Assembly (NCBI GenBank): GCA_028023455.1
Contig: JAQFVV010012395.1
Span: forward strand, 9,402,654-9,466,653
Source of the DNA: Epiperipatus broadwayi
Lineage: Eukaryota; Onychophora; Udeonychophora; Euonychophora; Peripatidae
Length of the DNA stretch: 64,000 bases
Direction of reading: 5' to 3'
Positions within the stretch are counted from its first letter, which is position 1, and each line of letters starts with the position of its first letter. The translations under genes and the position numbers were made by a program. This document shows, one piece after another, positions 11,469-23,480 of this stretch. The notes below the pieces were generated by a model. That model was not told the origin of the DNA and searched no databases. It was given only the letters and a program-made list of their open reading frames with translations.

Positions 11469-13030
11469 TCATAAGAATGTGTGGGGAGATTTTAAATCAT
11501 TATTTTTTTTCTTTGTTATTTGGTCCTTATTCTCAAATTCTATTGGTTGAGAAGTTTTAAAAAATATTTTATCCTCCATTAGCTTTTTCCAAATATTGTT
11601 AATTTTCTTCAATTCACACTTTTCATTTATGCTCTTAGGCCTTTTAAAAATCTCTATAGCTTCCCTTAGCAGTCTCTGGTCATATTGTTCAATTTTTGCC
11701 AGAATATGTGTTTTATTAAAATTGATGTCATGGTTAGTTAATTTAATGTGTGAATAAATGGCTGATGAATTGGATTTTTCTCTAACTGCCAAAATGTGTT
11801 CTTCCTTTCTTATGTTGATTCTATCTGCAATGTATGAATGTAAACAAACTCCACATGGAATTTCATATACACCATGACACTCCAAAGGAATTTTATCTTT
11901 AGGGCATGGAAATACTTCATTAATTTTTTTAAATGTAGTATAAATTGTGTAGATATTATATTTCTTTAAAACATTGCCAATTTTATTAGTTACTCCCTTT
12001 ATATTTGACAATACAATCTTAATTTTTGAAGTACCAAAATCTTTTTTTCTTATTATATAAAAAGCCCTATTAATAATCCTGTGATCAAAACCATTATGAA
12101 GAAGCATTTTTTTAGTAGCATAGATATCTTGGTGAAAATGGCTGTCATCAGAAAGTCTCTTAGTTCTATCTAACATTGTCTTTGCCACTGAAAATAATTG
12201 TGCTGGATGGTGATGAAAAAAAAAATGTAGATATCTCCCAGTTTGTGTTTGTTTTCTATAAACACCATGGAATAAAGAACCATCCTTCTTTCTTTCAATT
12301 AAAACATCTAAGGATGGAAGTTGGTTATTATTTTCTATTTTCATAATAAATTTGATGTTGTTGTAAAAAAGAGTTTAAGAAAATTAAAAGTTCATCAAGA
12401 GCATACTTCACCATGAGGCCAAACCACAAAGATATCATCAAGATATCAGCCATATATATGATTTTTTAACTGCTGATATCAAAATTTTCTTTTCCAAGTT
12501 CTCCATAAAAATAAACGTCAATGCTAGAGAAATTGCTGAGCCCATAGCTAAACCTGATGTTTGTTTATACATCTGACCATCAAAAACAAAAAATATATTT
12601 AATAAGCATTGTTCAATCAAAATCATAAGAAAATCAGATAATTGAATATTTTTCAAAACTTCAATAGTTTCCTTTACAGGTTCACTAGTTAAAAGTGAAA
12701 CAATATCAAAACTTATCAAAATATCATTTTTAGTTAATTTAATATGTCTGATAAGCTCAAGAAAATAATTTGCATCCTTAACATGATAGTTCTGTTCAAT
12801 GTGGCTGTAGAAAAGAAGATAGAAAACAACTAATTTCTGTGTTGGTGAACCAATTCAACTTACAATCGATCTCAACGGAATATTTGATATGTGGATTTTC
12901 GACAACCGTATAGTTTTGAATAAAGATTTTTCTCTAGATGTAAAATAGATCTTAGTTTTTAAATCTAAATCAGAAGCATAAATTAATGCTTTCGTTTTCT
13001 TTTCAAGATATGACATAGGATCTCTATAAT
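11469..13030 (-). pseudogene. Penelope-like element: RT plus GIY-YIG endonuclease, broken
   Basis: Two main minus-strand frames and shorter pieces read as one Penelope-like protein. From 13030 downwards come DPMSYLEKKTKA, then an IPLRSIVSSIGSPT motif, then SFDIVSLLTSEPVKETIEV and QTSGLAMGSAISLAL (12719-12438). A shifted frame near 12470-12415 holds the catalytic box YLDDIFVVWPHGEV. The frame 12344-11469 carries the RT C-terminal part (LPSLDVLIER, YRKQTQTGRYLHF, AKTMLDRTKRLS) and a GIY-YIG-like segment (HGVYEIPCGVCLHSYI, then ADRINIRKEEH). In PLEs this enzyme primes reverse transcription at chromosomal ends or nicks. At least two frame breaks and a missing glycine in the YIG motif mark it as dead. 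The N-terminal region and element termini are not recognised. Confidence 0.8.
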
Positions 13031-14031
13031 TTTTTTTATATAAATGTTATAATTTAATAAATTATATACTTTTTTGCAATAATCACTAGTATTCAAAATT
13101 ACTGTAATATTATTCTTAACTGCTGGAAGGATTTAAGAACTTTTAGTTTTGTATCAGATATATATAGATTGATACATTATAAATTTTAATCGCTCTTGAC
13201 ATCATCAATGTAAAAAATAATAGTATATGAACTCATTTCTCTAAATAGACATGGCATATCTCTTATCAGAAGTGACAGCCACTTTATATTAAACTTTTTT
13301 ATTATTGATTTTTAAACGCCTGCGCTGGCTCTCATTTAACCTATACACATTGGACCAATTTAGATAAACCGGATTCTTGATCCTTTAGATAAGAATGTCT
13401 AGTTATCCATCTACCAATTAATATTAGTATTAGATGGCTTAACTGGGTTGACTGAGAAAAAAAATCTTAGTCTACTTGTAGCCTAAAAAAAATTCAAGAT
13501 TCAAAGATGTTAAAAAAGCGGAAACAGATACACTAACACTACTCCGCAAACCTTTCTATAACGCTGAAATGAACAAGAAAGATAAATAATACATAAGACA
13601 AAAAAATATTTTTTTTTCTAATAAAATGTAGATCATAATTTATTTATTTTTATGAAATTACAAATATTTTATGTGTGTGCTTTAGACTTATTCGCTGTTT
13701 GCTCTAAATAATATTTTTATTTATATTTTTGGCAATAGTAATAATAAATTATCACTGAGTTTGAAAACATAAATATTATTTGCACGTTTCCTAAATTCTG
13801 AGATCTAAAGACAGATTAAAGTAGATCAGTCCGCAGTTTATTTTTGCTCTCCTTGCAACATTTTATTTTAGCGTCTAAATATTTAGAACAATATTATTAA
13901 CCTTAATAAAATAAGTTTTATTTATTTAAAATGAGTCTGCATTTGATTTATTGCTATTTTCCAACTGTCGTTTTGTAGTATTTAAAATTTATTAAAACGT
14001 TTAGTTAGAAAACAAAATATTTTTAGCACGG
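13031..14031. other. Non-coding AT-rich stretch
   Basis: No gene or clear repeat. Small imperfect palindromes near 13370-13470 only. Confidence 0.4.
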
Positions 14032-14166
14032 AACAATGACATCAGCGTCTTGCATTGGTGGTCGAGAGGTCAGCGCGACTGCCTTGCACTTGCAGGCAGT
14101 TGCCCGGGTAGCGGGTTCGCGTCCCGGCCGATGCTATGACACTTTAAAAAAAACAATGACATCAGC
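14032..14166 (+). repeat. tRNA-derived SINE A, copy 2, with perfect 15-bp target-site duplication
   Basis: The body is 14047-14151, flanked by AACAATGACATCAGC at 14032-14046 and again at 14152-14166. The tRNA head is well preserved: the acceptor strands GCATTGG and CCGATGC pair over seven positions. A D-arm-like GTGGTCGAGAGGTCAGCG and a T-arm GGGTTCGCGTCCC are present. The layout resembles a class II (Leu/Ser-type) tRNA with a long variable region. The 3' tail after TATGACACTT is A-rich. This is the best-preserved copy and the most informative for the family. Confidence 0.92.
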
Positions 14167-14465
14167 AAATGAACGATTTTAACTAACCATAAATTTAATC
14201 CTTATTTATTAATATATTATTACTAATAAATCGAAAAGATAATAACTTACTTGAAAAAGATAGTCGAGGACTTTACACCGAATTCGTACTTAACCATCTG
14301 TTTTAAAAAATTAAAACTCAACTGTGATTTTAAAGTACCGTACTTACTTTTAAGCTGTTTTCTTGCAACAAACTGGTTTGTTTCGTACTTTATAATAGTT
14401 TAGTTGGAAAAAAGTACTTTAAAACAAATCTATTTCTTGGTTATAATTCTTTCGATTTTCTATCT

Positions 14466-14785
14466 TTTCCTTCCAGACTAATTTTCCCTTTAAACCCACC
14501 GAAAACGAAACTAACTAAATAATCTTTTATCCTATTTTATTCTTTTAGTTTTTCAATTTAGAAATAAATGTTTTCCTTCCAGACGAATTTTTCTTATAAG
14601 CAACCGAAACCGAACCTAACTAAATAATCTTTCATTCCATTTTATTCTTTTAGTTTTTAATTTTAGAAATAAATGTTTTCCTTTTAGACAAATTTTCCTT
14701 ATAAGCAATCGAAAAAAAAAAACTAATTAACTCTTTTATCCCATGGTATTCTTTTAGTTTTTAACTTTACAAATAAATATGTTCC
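14466..14785. repeat. Tandem repeat, ~110-bp unit, about three copies
   Basis: Three diverged units share TTCCTTCCAGAC, ATAAGCAA-CCGAAA, AACTAACTAAATAATC and TATTCTTTTAGTTTTT. No coding potential. Nothing links it to a known mobile element. Confidence 0.65.
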
Positions 14786-16245
14786 TTCGCATGTGTGCTC
14801 TGTTTGACTTAGTTGCAGTAATAGAAGGGCTGATTCGAGAACTCGTAATTCTTTGATCACGTCTTCACCCTAGTTCTTCCAGTACTCAATTTTCTTAAAA
14901 ATTTTCGAACAATAAACTATTCGATTTTTTTTTTCCTTGTACATATACATTTGTTTCTTCATGAACTATATATCGTGTTGTGGATGGGTTTTTAAATTGG
15001 ATATGCTATTTGACAAATATATGCAGCAAAAACATGTACTTAAATAAAGACTATAAAATAGTACATAAAAGATTATAGATATTCAAAGCTCTTGATATAT
15101 ATTATAATTTATTTATTTTTTTTAAATTCAGTTTATCTTGAAATGTATAAAAACAATTTAGATTGATATATTTTATAAAATAGTTTGATTAAATAAAAAA
15201 TTCTGATAAAAATATTAAAATTTAAGATTTAGTTGTAAAACTTATTTATTACCAACCCCATCTATTATCAATCCATTATAAAATAAAAGTTATTTTTTCT
15301 ATCTATGGCTTCTCTTTATTTATCAAACTTCTTTACTTCATTCCTCATCTTACACCCAGTTTTTTCTACGTTTTTTTTTTTTTACAATCCTATGAGATCC
15401 AATAATAAATTTAATTATCCATTTTATACCAATATGATCTACCCTTGTTGAGTCCAGTTTCTTATTTCTTCCATTGGTGTTCATAATTCTGGTTTGTTTT
15501 CCCATGTATTTCATTTTAAATCCGAGGTTCTTAATCACCACACGTTTACTCATACTCTATCCTGTGGTCTATAATCTCCGTATTATTCCTTTTAAGTTGT
15601 TATGTCTCGGGTCCACGCGAAAACACTAAATAAAATAGATTTATTAAACATCTTTTTCCCATAAATATTTAAGTTATTTGTTTATTTATTTATTTATTTG
15701 TATGTTAGGCTATTTTATCAATAGTCCTTTTTCGAAATTAATCGCATTAATTACATACTCATCAATATTTATAATTTAACAAGGTAATTATTATTAACTT
15801 TTTTTAATTATTATTATCAATTTTTATTTTATCCTCTCCTGAAAAGTCAGAGAATATTTCTTTAGGCTTTTAATAATTTTCTTTAATTCCATCTTGTTGC
15901 CTTTATCTGATAATTTTTTTAACATTTTCTGAAGCAATCCCAAATTATAAATGACTTAGATGCCCTCTGTTGTTTAATGCACTGGTAAAAAAAAACCATA
16001 TTCTGGAGTGTAAGATCATCACATCGATTCCAGTACTGATATATCATTTCCGGACACTTAAACTTCAACTATTGAACAATAAAGTTATTTAGTTGTTTTT
16101 TTATTTAATGACTTTGATACATTTATTTTTATTCTTCTTACTTTCCATTTTAATTTATAAAATATTTTATGAAACGTTGCTATTAAAAGTTTTGGAATTG
16201 GATCCTGATTTTGCTACTTACAAATGTATATCTTCTTAACTATTT
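14786..16245. other. Non-coding AT-rich stretch
   Basis: No gene or mobile element supported. A short (TTTA)n run lies near 15671-15700. Confidence 0.45.
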
Positions 16246-17189
16246 TTCACCTATAAAGTGTGATAAACAGAGTAGCTAAAATTCAAAACTATTAGTCCAG
16301 CACTTTTGGCACCATGCACCAGAATCATGGCAACATATTGGAACTGAAAAATTAATATTCCAGTGCATGTTCAGTGGAACACTAGTATTACACTGATTAA
16401 TAATGTTTTCAGACATTGCAATAAACTAAGCCTTTTTCAACTTCCTCTTTTTATGCCTCAGTGGAACACTAATATTAAGCTGATTGATAAGATTTTTAGA
16501 CATCACAATAAACCAAGCCTCTTTCAACATCTGGAAGTTGAAAGAGACTTGGTTTATTGTGATATCTAAAAACATTATCAATCAGTGTACACTAGTGTTC
16601 ACTGAGCATGCACTGGAATATTAACCATTTAGTTCCAATATATCATCATGATTCTGGTACAAGGTACCAATGATAGAAAGAGGAAGTTGAAAGAGGCTTG
16701 TTTTATTGCAATGTCTAAAAACATTATCAATCAGTGTAACACTAGTGTTTCACTGAGCATGCACTGGAATATTAACCATTTAGTTCCAATATGTCATCAT
16801 GATTCTGGTACAAGGTATCAATGATAGAAAGAGGAAGTTGAAAGAGGCTTAGTCTAAAAACATTATCAATCAGTGTAACACTAGTGTTTCACTGAGCATG
16901 CACTGGAATATTAGCCATTCAGGTCCAATATGTCATCATGATTCTGGTACAAGGTATCAATGATAGAAAGAGGAAGTTGAAAGAGGTTTGGTTTACTGCA
17001 ATATCTAAAAACATTATCAATCAGTGTAACACTAGTGTTTCACTGAGCATGCACTGGAATATTAACCATTCAGGTCCAATATGTCATCATGATTCTGGTA
17101 CATGGTACTGAAAGTGTTTGGCAAATATTTTTTGTGATTAATGTTTTTTTTAATTTTAGCTATTCTGTTTATCACACTTTGAATGTGAA
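16246..17189. mobile_element. Foldback element with internal ~151-bp tandem units
   Basis: The ends are inverted repeats of about 38 bp: AAAGTGTGATAAACAGAGTA (16255 on) is mirrored by TATTCTGTTTATCACACTTT (17161-17180), with weaker pairing out to 16246 and 17189. Inside, four tandem units of ~151 bp run rightwards from about 16515. Landmarks CACTGGAATATTA occur at 16611, 16762, 16901 and 17052. The left part holds one to one and a half units in inverted orientation. The third spacing is 139 bp, so that unit carries a ~12-bp deletion. The architecture matches foldback DNA transposons. There is no transposase and no target-site duplication that I could fix. Confidence 0.75.
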
Positions 17190-17750
17190 GAATAATTTTC
17201 ATTATTTGATAGAGCTTTTGTATTATTTATTTATAGCTTCTTAATATAACCCGCAGGATTTAATCATTGCTTTTGCATTTAATAGTTATTCTTCAGATTT
17301 TATCAATATCCTAGGTATTATTATTCTACTTAAATTCAACATTAGATATTCATTTGAAGCCATATGTAACTAGCCCTTGCTTTCACTTTATAACATATCA
17401 TGTAATAAAATAAGTTTTAATGGCCAGTCCTGAACTCTTACCTACAAACCTTCATTAATATTCTGAAAAATCGATACCTTACACTACTACCTTCACAAGT
17501 TAACTCATTAATTGAGCTTTCCTATTTCTATACTCATTTTTAAATAACTAATAATTACTCATATTTGGATAATCTAAACATGTTTGTTTTAGGAATATTG
17601 CTTGGAAATAGGTAAAAATGTCAAATTTCATCATCTTTCAACAACTTTAGCAATACCTATATTCTTATTATATCTAAAGATTTATTTAAAATGTAACCTG
17701 TTTTTATCAAAAAAATTTTGATTGACTAATTTTAATTATCATTGAAAAAA
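17190..17750. other. Non-coding AT-rich stretch
   Basis: Nothing recognised between the foldback element and the RTE fragment. Confidence 0.4.
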
Positions 17751-17754
17751 ATTT

Positions 17755-17985
17755 TGACACAAGTGGAAAATCCAGAAAGAGAACATATGTGAGATGGATG
17801 GATGAAATAAGAAAGTGTGCAGGACTGATATGGAGAAGAGATCTACAGATTAGAGAAGATGAAATAAGAAAGTGTGCAGCACTGATGTGAAGAAGTGGGC
17901 TAGATATCAGAAAAGATGAATTGAACTTGGTGAGATATTCATTCTGCAGTGGATTGATAATGTTTGACAATGATGATGATGATAG
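17755..17985 (+). mobile_element. RTE-LINE 3' fragment, 5'-truncated
   Basis: Matches the last ~170 bases of the near-complete RTE at 40427-43732, from the CCAGAAAGAG / GTGAGATGGATGGATGAA region to the end GTGGATTGATAATG, followed by a GATGATGATGAT tail typical of RTE insertions. It contains an internal duplication: the GATGAAATAAGAAAGTGTGC segment occurs twice about 60 bases apart. Non-coding remnant of the C-terminal end of the RT ORF. Confidence 0.8.
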
Positions 17986-17989
17986 TGAA

Positions 17990-18896
17990 CCGTGATACTG
18001 AAATAAAAAAATTAAAATCTCAATCATCTTTGTGAAAAATATTCTTGCTTCATCCAGGTATGGTTATACATGTTTGAACAAAATAATAAGAAATCTTAAA
18101 CTAAAAATATTAAAAATATTGATACTCATAATGCTATACTGCAAACTTATACATTGTTACTAGTAGTCCAATATGTATTTGTTTGTGACAATTTATAGAA
18201 TGATTTAAAATTTAGATGAACAATGGTATATACTCGTTTATTAAAATGAGTTTCTTAATCTAGTAATTTCTTATATGACCTAATTACCATTTTTAAGAAA
18301 GCAACTGAGATTATATATTAAATAAAATTTTAAAAAACGTAATAGTCTTCTTCCTTATTATTCTAAAATTTATATATTTTAAAAAATATAGAGATGAATG
18401 GTACAAGTATTTATTATTTAAAAAACAAACAAAAAATAATTATTTCTCTCTTTTGTGTATTAAATTCTCTTTATTCTTTTTTTATTTTTGCATAAAATGT
18501 ATGTAAAAAAAATAAACAGATTTTTTAATTAAAAAAATAATGCAGGTCAAAAACCTTTCTAATAAACCCTCATAGAGTACCAATAAAGAGTAAGGTATTG
18601 AACTCTATCGGTTTACCGATTGCATAGATGTTGAAGATTTGAACTAATTTCCACTCATTTTAAAACCCTGTAAAATGTCAAATATGAGTAAATTCTAAAT
18701 ACTGGCTATGCAAAAGCACTAAATGTCTATTTCTGACCACATTTCCAAATTCTTATATAGACAGCAGAACAAAAAAATGCAGACAGGAATACACATTTTC
18801 TATTAGCTGCTGATGGAATTTGCTCTCATAAAAATAGTGCTTAAGATTTAATCACTCTAAATGTTATATATAGTTCAATATTATATTTTCTAAAAT
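17990..18896. other. Non-coding AT-rich stretch
   Basis: No gene or repeat recognised. Confidence 0.4.
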
Positions 18897-18900
18897 CTCA

Positions 18901-19554
18901 CTAATAAATGATCACTTTCTGTGTTGAATTTATTAAGAATATTACTATCTTGAATATGTATTTTCTGTTAGTCAAAATATAATCCAATTCTGCTGTACCT
19001 TCATTTGGATGCTTCCATGGCAATTTTCTTTTAGCATTTTTTTTTTTTTTTTCAAAAAAAGAATTCATAATATAAAGTTTTTCTTTTTCTACAAACTTTA
19101 CAGGTCTATGTGTTCTCTTATTTCTATTACCTGCAGCATTTTCATCTTTCAATTGTTTACCAATTCTAGCATTCAAGTCTCCCATAACAATTTTAAAATG
19201 TTGTTTGCTCTGATCAAAAGCCTTTTGTACATCCATATGAAAATTTTCTACTACTTCATCACTATGAGAACTTTTTGGGGCATAAACGTCAATTATCTGC
19301 ATTTGGTATCTGCTATTAATTTGTATAACTAATCTTGCCATTCTGTCTGATACACCATCAATTTCCACAATGTTGTTCTTCCACTTTTTATTTATAATGA
19401 ATCCTACTCCACTTGTACTTCTAATATTTGTGTCTTTGCAGTAGAGTATATGACCACTTTTTAAATCCATTATCTCTTTACCTTTTCTTCTAACTTCACA
19501 AATTCCAATAATGTCCCATTTAATATAAGACAGTTCTTCTTCCAATTCTTGCAA
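18901..19554 (-). pseudogene. RTE endonuclease fragment (inverted 5' segment)
   Basis: A 217-residue open frame homologous to residues ~61-285 of the endonuclease frame at 40754-41650. It keeps WDIIGICEVRRKG (catalytic Glu), DVYAPKSSHSDE, IVMGDLNARIG (catalytic Asp/Asn) and AELDYILTNRKY. The N-terminal NCRSL motif lies upstream in a broken frame and the terminal SDHRLI motif is lost at the inversion edge. A segment before KLYIMNSFF has lost several residues. The domain would normally nick target DNA to prime reverse transcription. This one cannot work. Confidence 0.8.
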
Positions 19555-19559
19555 AGTGA

Positions 19560-20008
19560 TCTGCAGTTGTAAGTACGTAAATAAAGAGTTGTCATCATAT
19601 AACAGCCTTGGTCCACAATCAGGACTTGTCTGGTGACTTTACAACCTTCTGGGAATAAGGGACATAATTTATTTTTATCTGTAATGATTGTAAATATCTA
19701 TTAGAAAAAAAATTTCATTCTCACACATATTCATTCTGGTTTATCAGGTAAATGAAAAGAAATATGATGCACAGTGCTTCTTGATCTTAAACTCATAGAT
19801 AAAAAGGCAGTAAACTCAACATGCTGGCTTTTTAGTGAGCTGCCCATCCATGTTTGTATACTATATAAATAATTGCCTAGTAGTAACAGGTGCAATGACA
19901 AAAAAACAAGAACTATGGAATGGACATTAAGAACTTGACTGCTTGGTTCCTTTAAGACCTCCAAGAGGAATGGAAAGGATCTCCTTGCAGTTAACAGTAA
20001 ACAAGAGA
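19560..20008 (-). other. RTE 5' UTR region of the inverted segment
   Basis: On the minus strand this matches the leader of the near-complete RTE: landmarks AGGAGATCC, CCTCTTGGAGGTCTTAAAGG, AATGTCCATTCCATAG and GATGGGCAGCTCAC. An open frame here is an accident of the untranslated leader. Confidence 0.7.
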
Positions 20009-20035
20009 GGCAAAAGGTATTAAAGAAATCAATAT

Positions 20036-21955
20036 TCAAAGGTGATATTTCTAATTTTCAGAAACACTCTAGTGAATTTAAATTAGAACTTGCACATCAT
20101 TTTCAAATATTAGCAGATTTTGAACATAATTCAGACTTGATTAAAATTTATAAATAACTTACATGCTTTTAAAAACTGCAACAAAGGTAGCTAGTAGAAA
20201 AAGGCAGCAACTGATCAATAAAATTTCTACTGAGATTAGACAATTTATGAAGAAGAGAAGGAATATGATCATATTTTAAAATGTTACATTAAGAAAGTTT
20301 GAATATCTCAAATTTTGTAAAATGGTGCAAAAAAGAGTTGATATTGATATAAGAAAGTATAATTTTGAACTAACACAGAAAGCTATAGAAAAGAATAAAA
20401 CTCTCAAGAGTGTAAAACAACATTTTGATATTGGTAGGAAATTTATATCTGCAATAAACTATTACTAAAAGCAAAGATGACATCATGAAATGGGGAGAAA
20501 AGTTCTACCAAGAATTATATAGTAATGAAGAATGAATACCTCCAACAACTATTATATCTTCTGAATTGCCCTGGATTTTAAATAAAGAAGTGATAAATGC
20601 AATCAAATTTATGAAAAAAAGAAAAGCTCCAGATAATGATGGAATTATAATCTTTATCTTAAAAGAAGCAGGTGAAGAAATAGAAATTTTTTTTGCAAAG
20701 TTATATACTAAATGTTTAAATGATAAAGATGTACCAGATGATTGAAAGAATACAGTATTAACATTAACATTTAATAAAGGTGATAAAGAAAATATTAGAG
20801 ATTACAGATCTATTAGTCCTTTATCAGTTTTATACATAACTTTTACCAAGATAATTACAACTCATCTGCAGAGAACTTTGGATTTCAACCAATCAAGAAT
20901 AAGATGAATATAAAAGTGTTTTTAGTATAATGGATCGTATCCAAATATTGAAAAAAGTCATAGAAAAGACCAATGAATATGAGTTGCTATTATGCTTTGG
21001 ATTTGTAGATTATAAAAAGGCATTTGATTCTATAAGCATTTTTTCAATGATTAAAGCATTGGATCATCAATTTATAAACCTAGGATATTATCATATTCTG
21101 AAGAATATTTATAAAAATGCAACATTAATGATTAGATTACCTAATAATACTAGGAATGTTAACATTGAATGCTGCAAGAAGTCTTTTGTGGATTAAAATG
21201 GGAAGCTGGAAAAATAAAAATAAATGGAGATTAGATTTTACAGAAGATGTAGTTGTTTTTGAAAATAATTCTTCAGAGCTTCAGAAAATGCTGAAAGAGT
21301 TATCAGATGGAAGTAAGCAAGTAGGACTAAAGGTATGCATTTAAAAGACTAATGTAATGTTCAATGGATTTTCTCATAAGATGAAAATAAAGATTGATAA
21401 TGATGAATATATATTATATTATTATTACAAATGGAAACATGATGAATGAAATTAATCATAAAATTAAATTTGATTAAAGTGCTTTTGATAGAAATAATAG
21501 TAAAAGAAAATATGTCTATCTGTTTGAAAAGGTAGATTTTTAATAAATGTGTTTTACCAGTTCTTACTTATGGATCTGAGACTTGGACATGTAAAACAGA
21601 GTAATTCAGAGACTTCAGATCACCCAAAGAAGTATCAAGAGATGCATGTTAGGAATAAATATTAGATTAAAAACACAAGAGAACAAATAGGTATTACTGA
21701 CATCATTGTAAGGATTAAAAGACTAAAGTAGTATTGGGCTGGACATATTATAAGAAGAGATGATAATAGATTGACAATTGAAATATTAATTTGGATTCCA
21801 AAAGATTGTAAAAGACCCAGAAAAGACCAGACATGAGATAGATGAAATAAGAAGGTGTGTAGGGGTGGTGTGGAGAATAAAGACTGGAGATTGGAGATGG
21901 ATTGGACTTGGAGAGACTTTCATTCTGCAGTAGAATAATAATTGTCGATAATGAC
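20036..21955 (+). pseudogene. RTE reverse transcriptase region, degenerate
   Basis: Forward segment matching the RT part of the RTE. Recognisable pieces are the GDKENIRDYRSI region, CFGFVDYKKAFDSI (20990-21040), a DF(T)EDVVVF-like remnant of the catalytic FADD box (about 21235-21260), VLTYGSETWT (21560-21590) and the terminal RRDDNR region. A deletion of about 55-60 bases near 21170 removes the QGDSISP motif. Multiple stops and frameshifts. The 3' end near 21955 lacks a clear GAT repeat. Confidence 0.8.
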
Positions 21956-22900
21956 TATAATATTTTGCAATTATATATTATAACAGGATGGGGATAAGGT
22001 GGTGTTTATACCTGGGTGATGGAAAATATACCCCTAGTAAACAAAATATAAAATTTAATATAAAGTTTAAATAATGAAATTTAATAAAAAGTGTAAAGTA
22101 TTATATTTAAGATATAAAAGATATTAAAGTAAAGTATATTATCACAAAATATATATTCAAATATTGAAGAAAGCATGAGATCTCTGAGGGATCAGTTCAG
22201 TTAACTCCTTAGAGCAACTAAAAGTATAATTAACCATACATCAACCAGCACTATCAATAAGTAAAAGTAAGTATAAGTAATAATCATCCATCATCATGAA
22301 TGGTCAACAATAAAACTAAATCATTATTCAATCTGGTGACTGGATTTGAAATGGATCTACTGTAGACCATGCTTACTATTGAACCTTTGCCAGCTTGAAT
22401 CAATTATTTAAACATTAATTTGGATGCACCAACTTATGTGCTAATCCATTAGAATACATAATCACAAAAACAATAATGTTGGGACATTAAAACATGCTGA
22501 CCATCAACTCTGGTCACTTAGTACCTTAATGTACTGGCCAACTATAAATTTAAACTCTAATAAGACTAAACTAAAATAAAATGGAGTGCATGGACTTTGA
22601 AGAATATAATCTTTGTGCCAAACCAAAACAATGTCAATGCATGCTCAGTACTAAATAAACATCTCCTTCCATATATCAGACCATTATACTCAAATCTAGC
22701 TCAGCAAACCTAAGCTCTATAACTGTTATTGTGATCAAGAAATGATGCAAATATAATCTAAAAACCATTTTCAATTAATTTCACTGGAATAATTTTAAAA
22801 ATTGAATGCAAGTTTATTAATAACTGTAACAAAAAAATGAAGGTCTTTAGAATAAGACTATACACATATAAGTTTTCTGATTTTGATTAATATACAATAA
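21956..22900. other. Non-coding AT-rich stretch
   Basis: No gene or known repeat recognised. Sequence complexity is ordinary. Confidence 0.4.
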
Positions 22901-23480
22901 AATTTATCACATTGTCATTTACATGAGTATTACAAAATTCAAGTTATATTGATTTACAATACCTTTTAATAGGTTTACTTAAAACACTCACATATATATG
23001 CACAGACATACATTTTATAATATTGACATTTAATAAAATTAAAACAAATGATTAAATTTTACATGTGTTTTCTTTGACATTCATTGATATATATACACAC
23101 AGACATGTGGCATAATAATTTCTGAACATACTTGAATTGTCATTTAATAATAAAATAAATGATTAAAATTTACATATAAGTGGTCTATCTGACACACATT
23201 GTTGTTTGCACCTAAGTGTGCAGTACAATTGATTTATATTTCAATTGTCATATAAAATACATTAAATGATTAAAATTAAAAGTTATCACATTTTAGTGAT
23301 ATATATAGTGCATTATACTAGGTTAACATAAAATACACATACACTATCACACAGATGGGCAGTATAATTCATTATTTAATATTGTCATAAATCTATAAAT
23401 GAAACTCATTTTTATTCATATATTATCACATTTAACATACATGTGTATGTATATTAAATTGCAGGCACATATTGACATCT
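22900..23480. repeat. Degenerate tandem-like repeats (~110-130 bp period)
   Basis: Recurrent blocks such as AAATGATTAAA(A/T)TTTACAT, CATTTAATAA and (T/C)ACACACAGACAT occur several times at irregular spacing. This suggests a decayed tandem array. Alignment by eye is weak. Confidence 0.35.

Larger units (their letters stand above)
18897..21955 (+). mobile_element. RTE-LINE copy with 5' inversion (twin-primed structure)
   Basis: The left part (18897-20008) is the 5' UTR and endonuclease region in minus orientation. The right part (about 20036-21955) is the remainder of the same element in plus orientation. Compared with the near-complete RTE, the outer end of the inverted block corresponds to about position 41600 of that copy, the inner end to its 5' terminus, and the forward block resumes near 41665. 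This order is what twin-primed reverse transcription predicts. About 60 bases are missing between the two segments. The whole copy has decayed by substitutions and stops. Confidence 0.85.

Noticed and set aside
14047-14151. Functional tRNA gene
   Set aside because: The A tail, target-site duplication, extra 5' bases and multiple dispersed copies show a SINE. The anticodon arm does not fold with a normal seven-base loop.
16363-17100. Repeated units at regular ~151-bp spacing as a CRISPR-like array
   Set aside because: The whole unit is repeated with no variable spacers, and the context is eukaryotic. It is a tandem repeat inside a foldback element.
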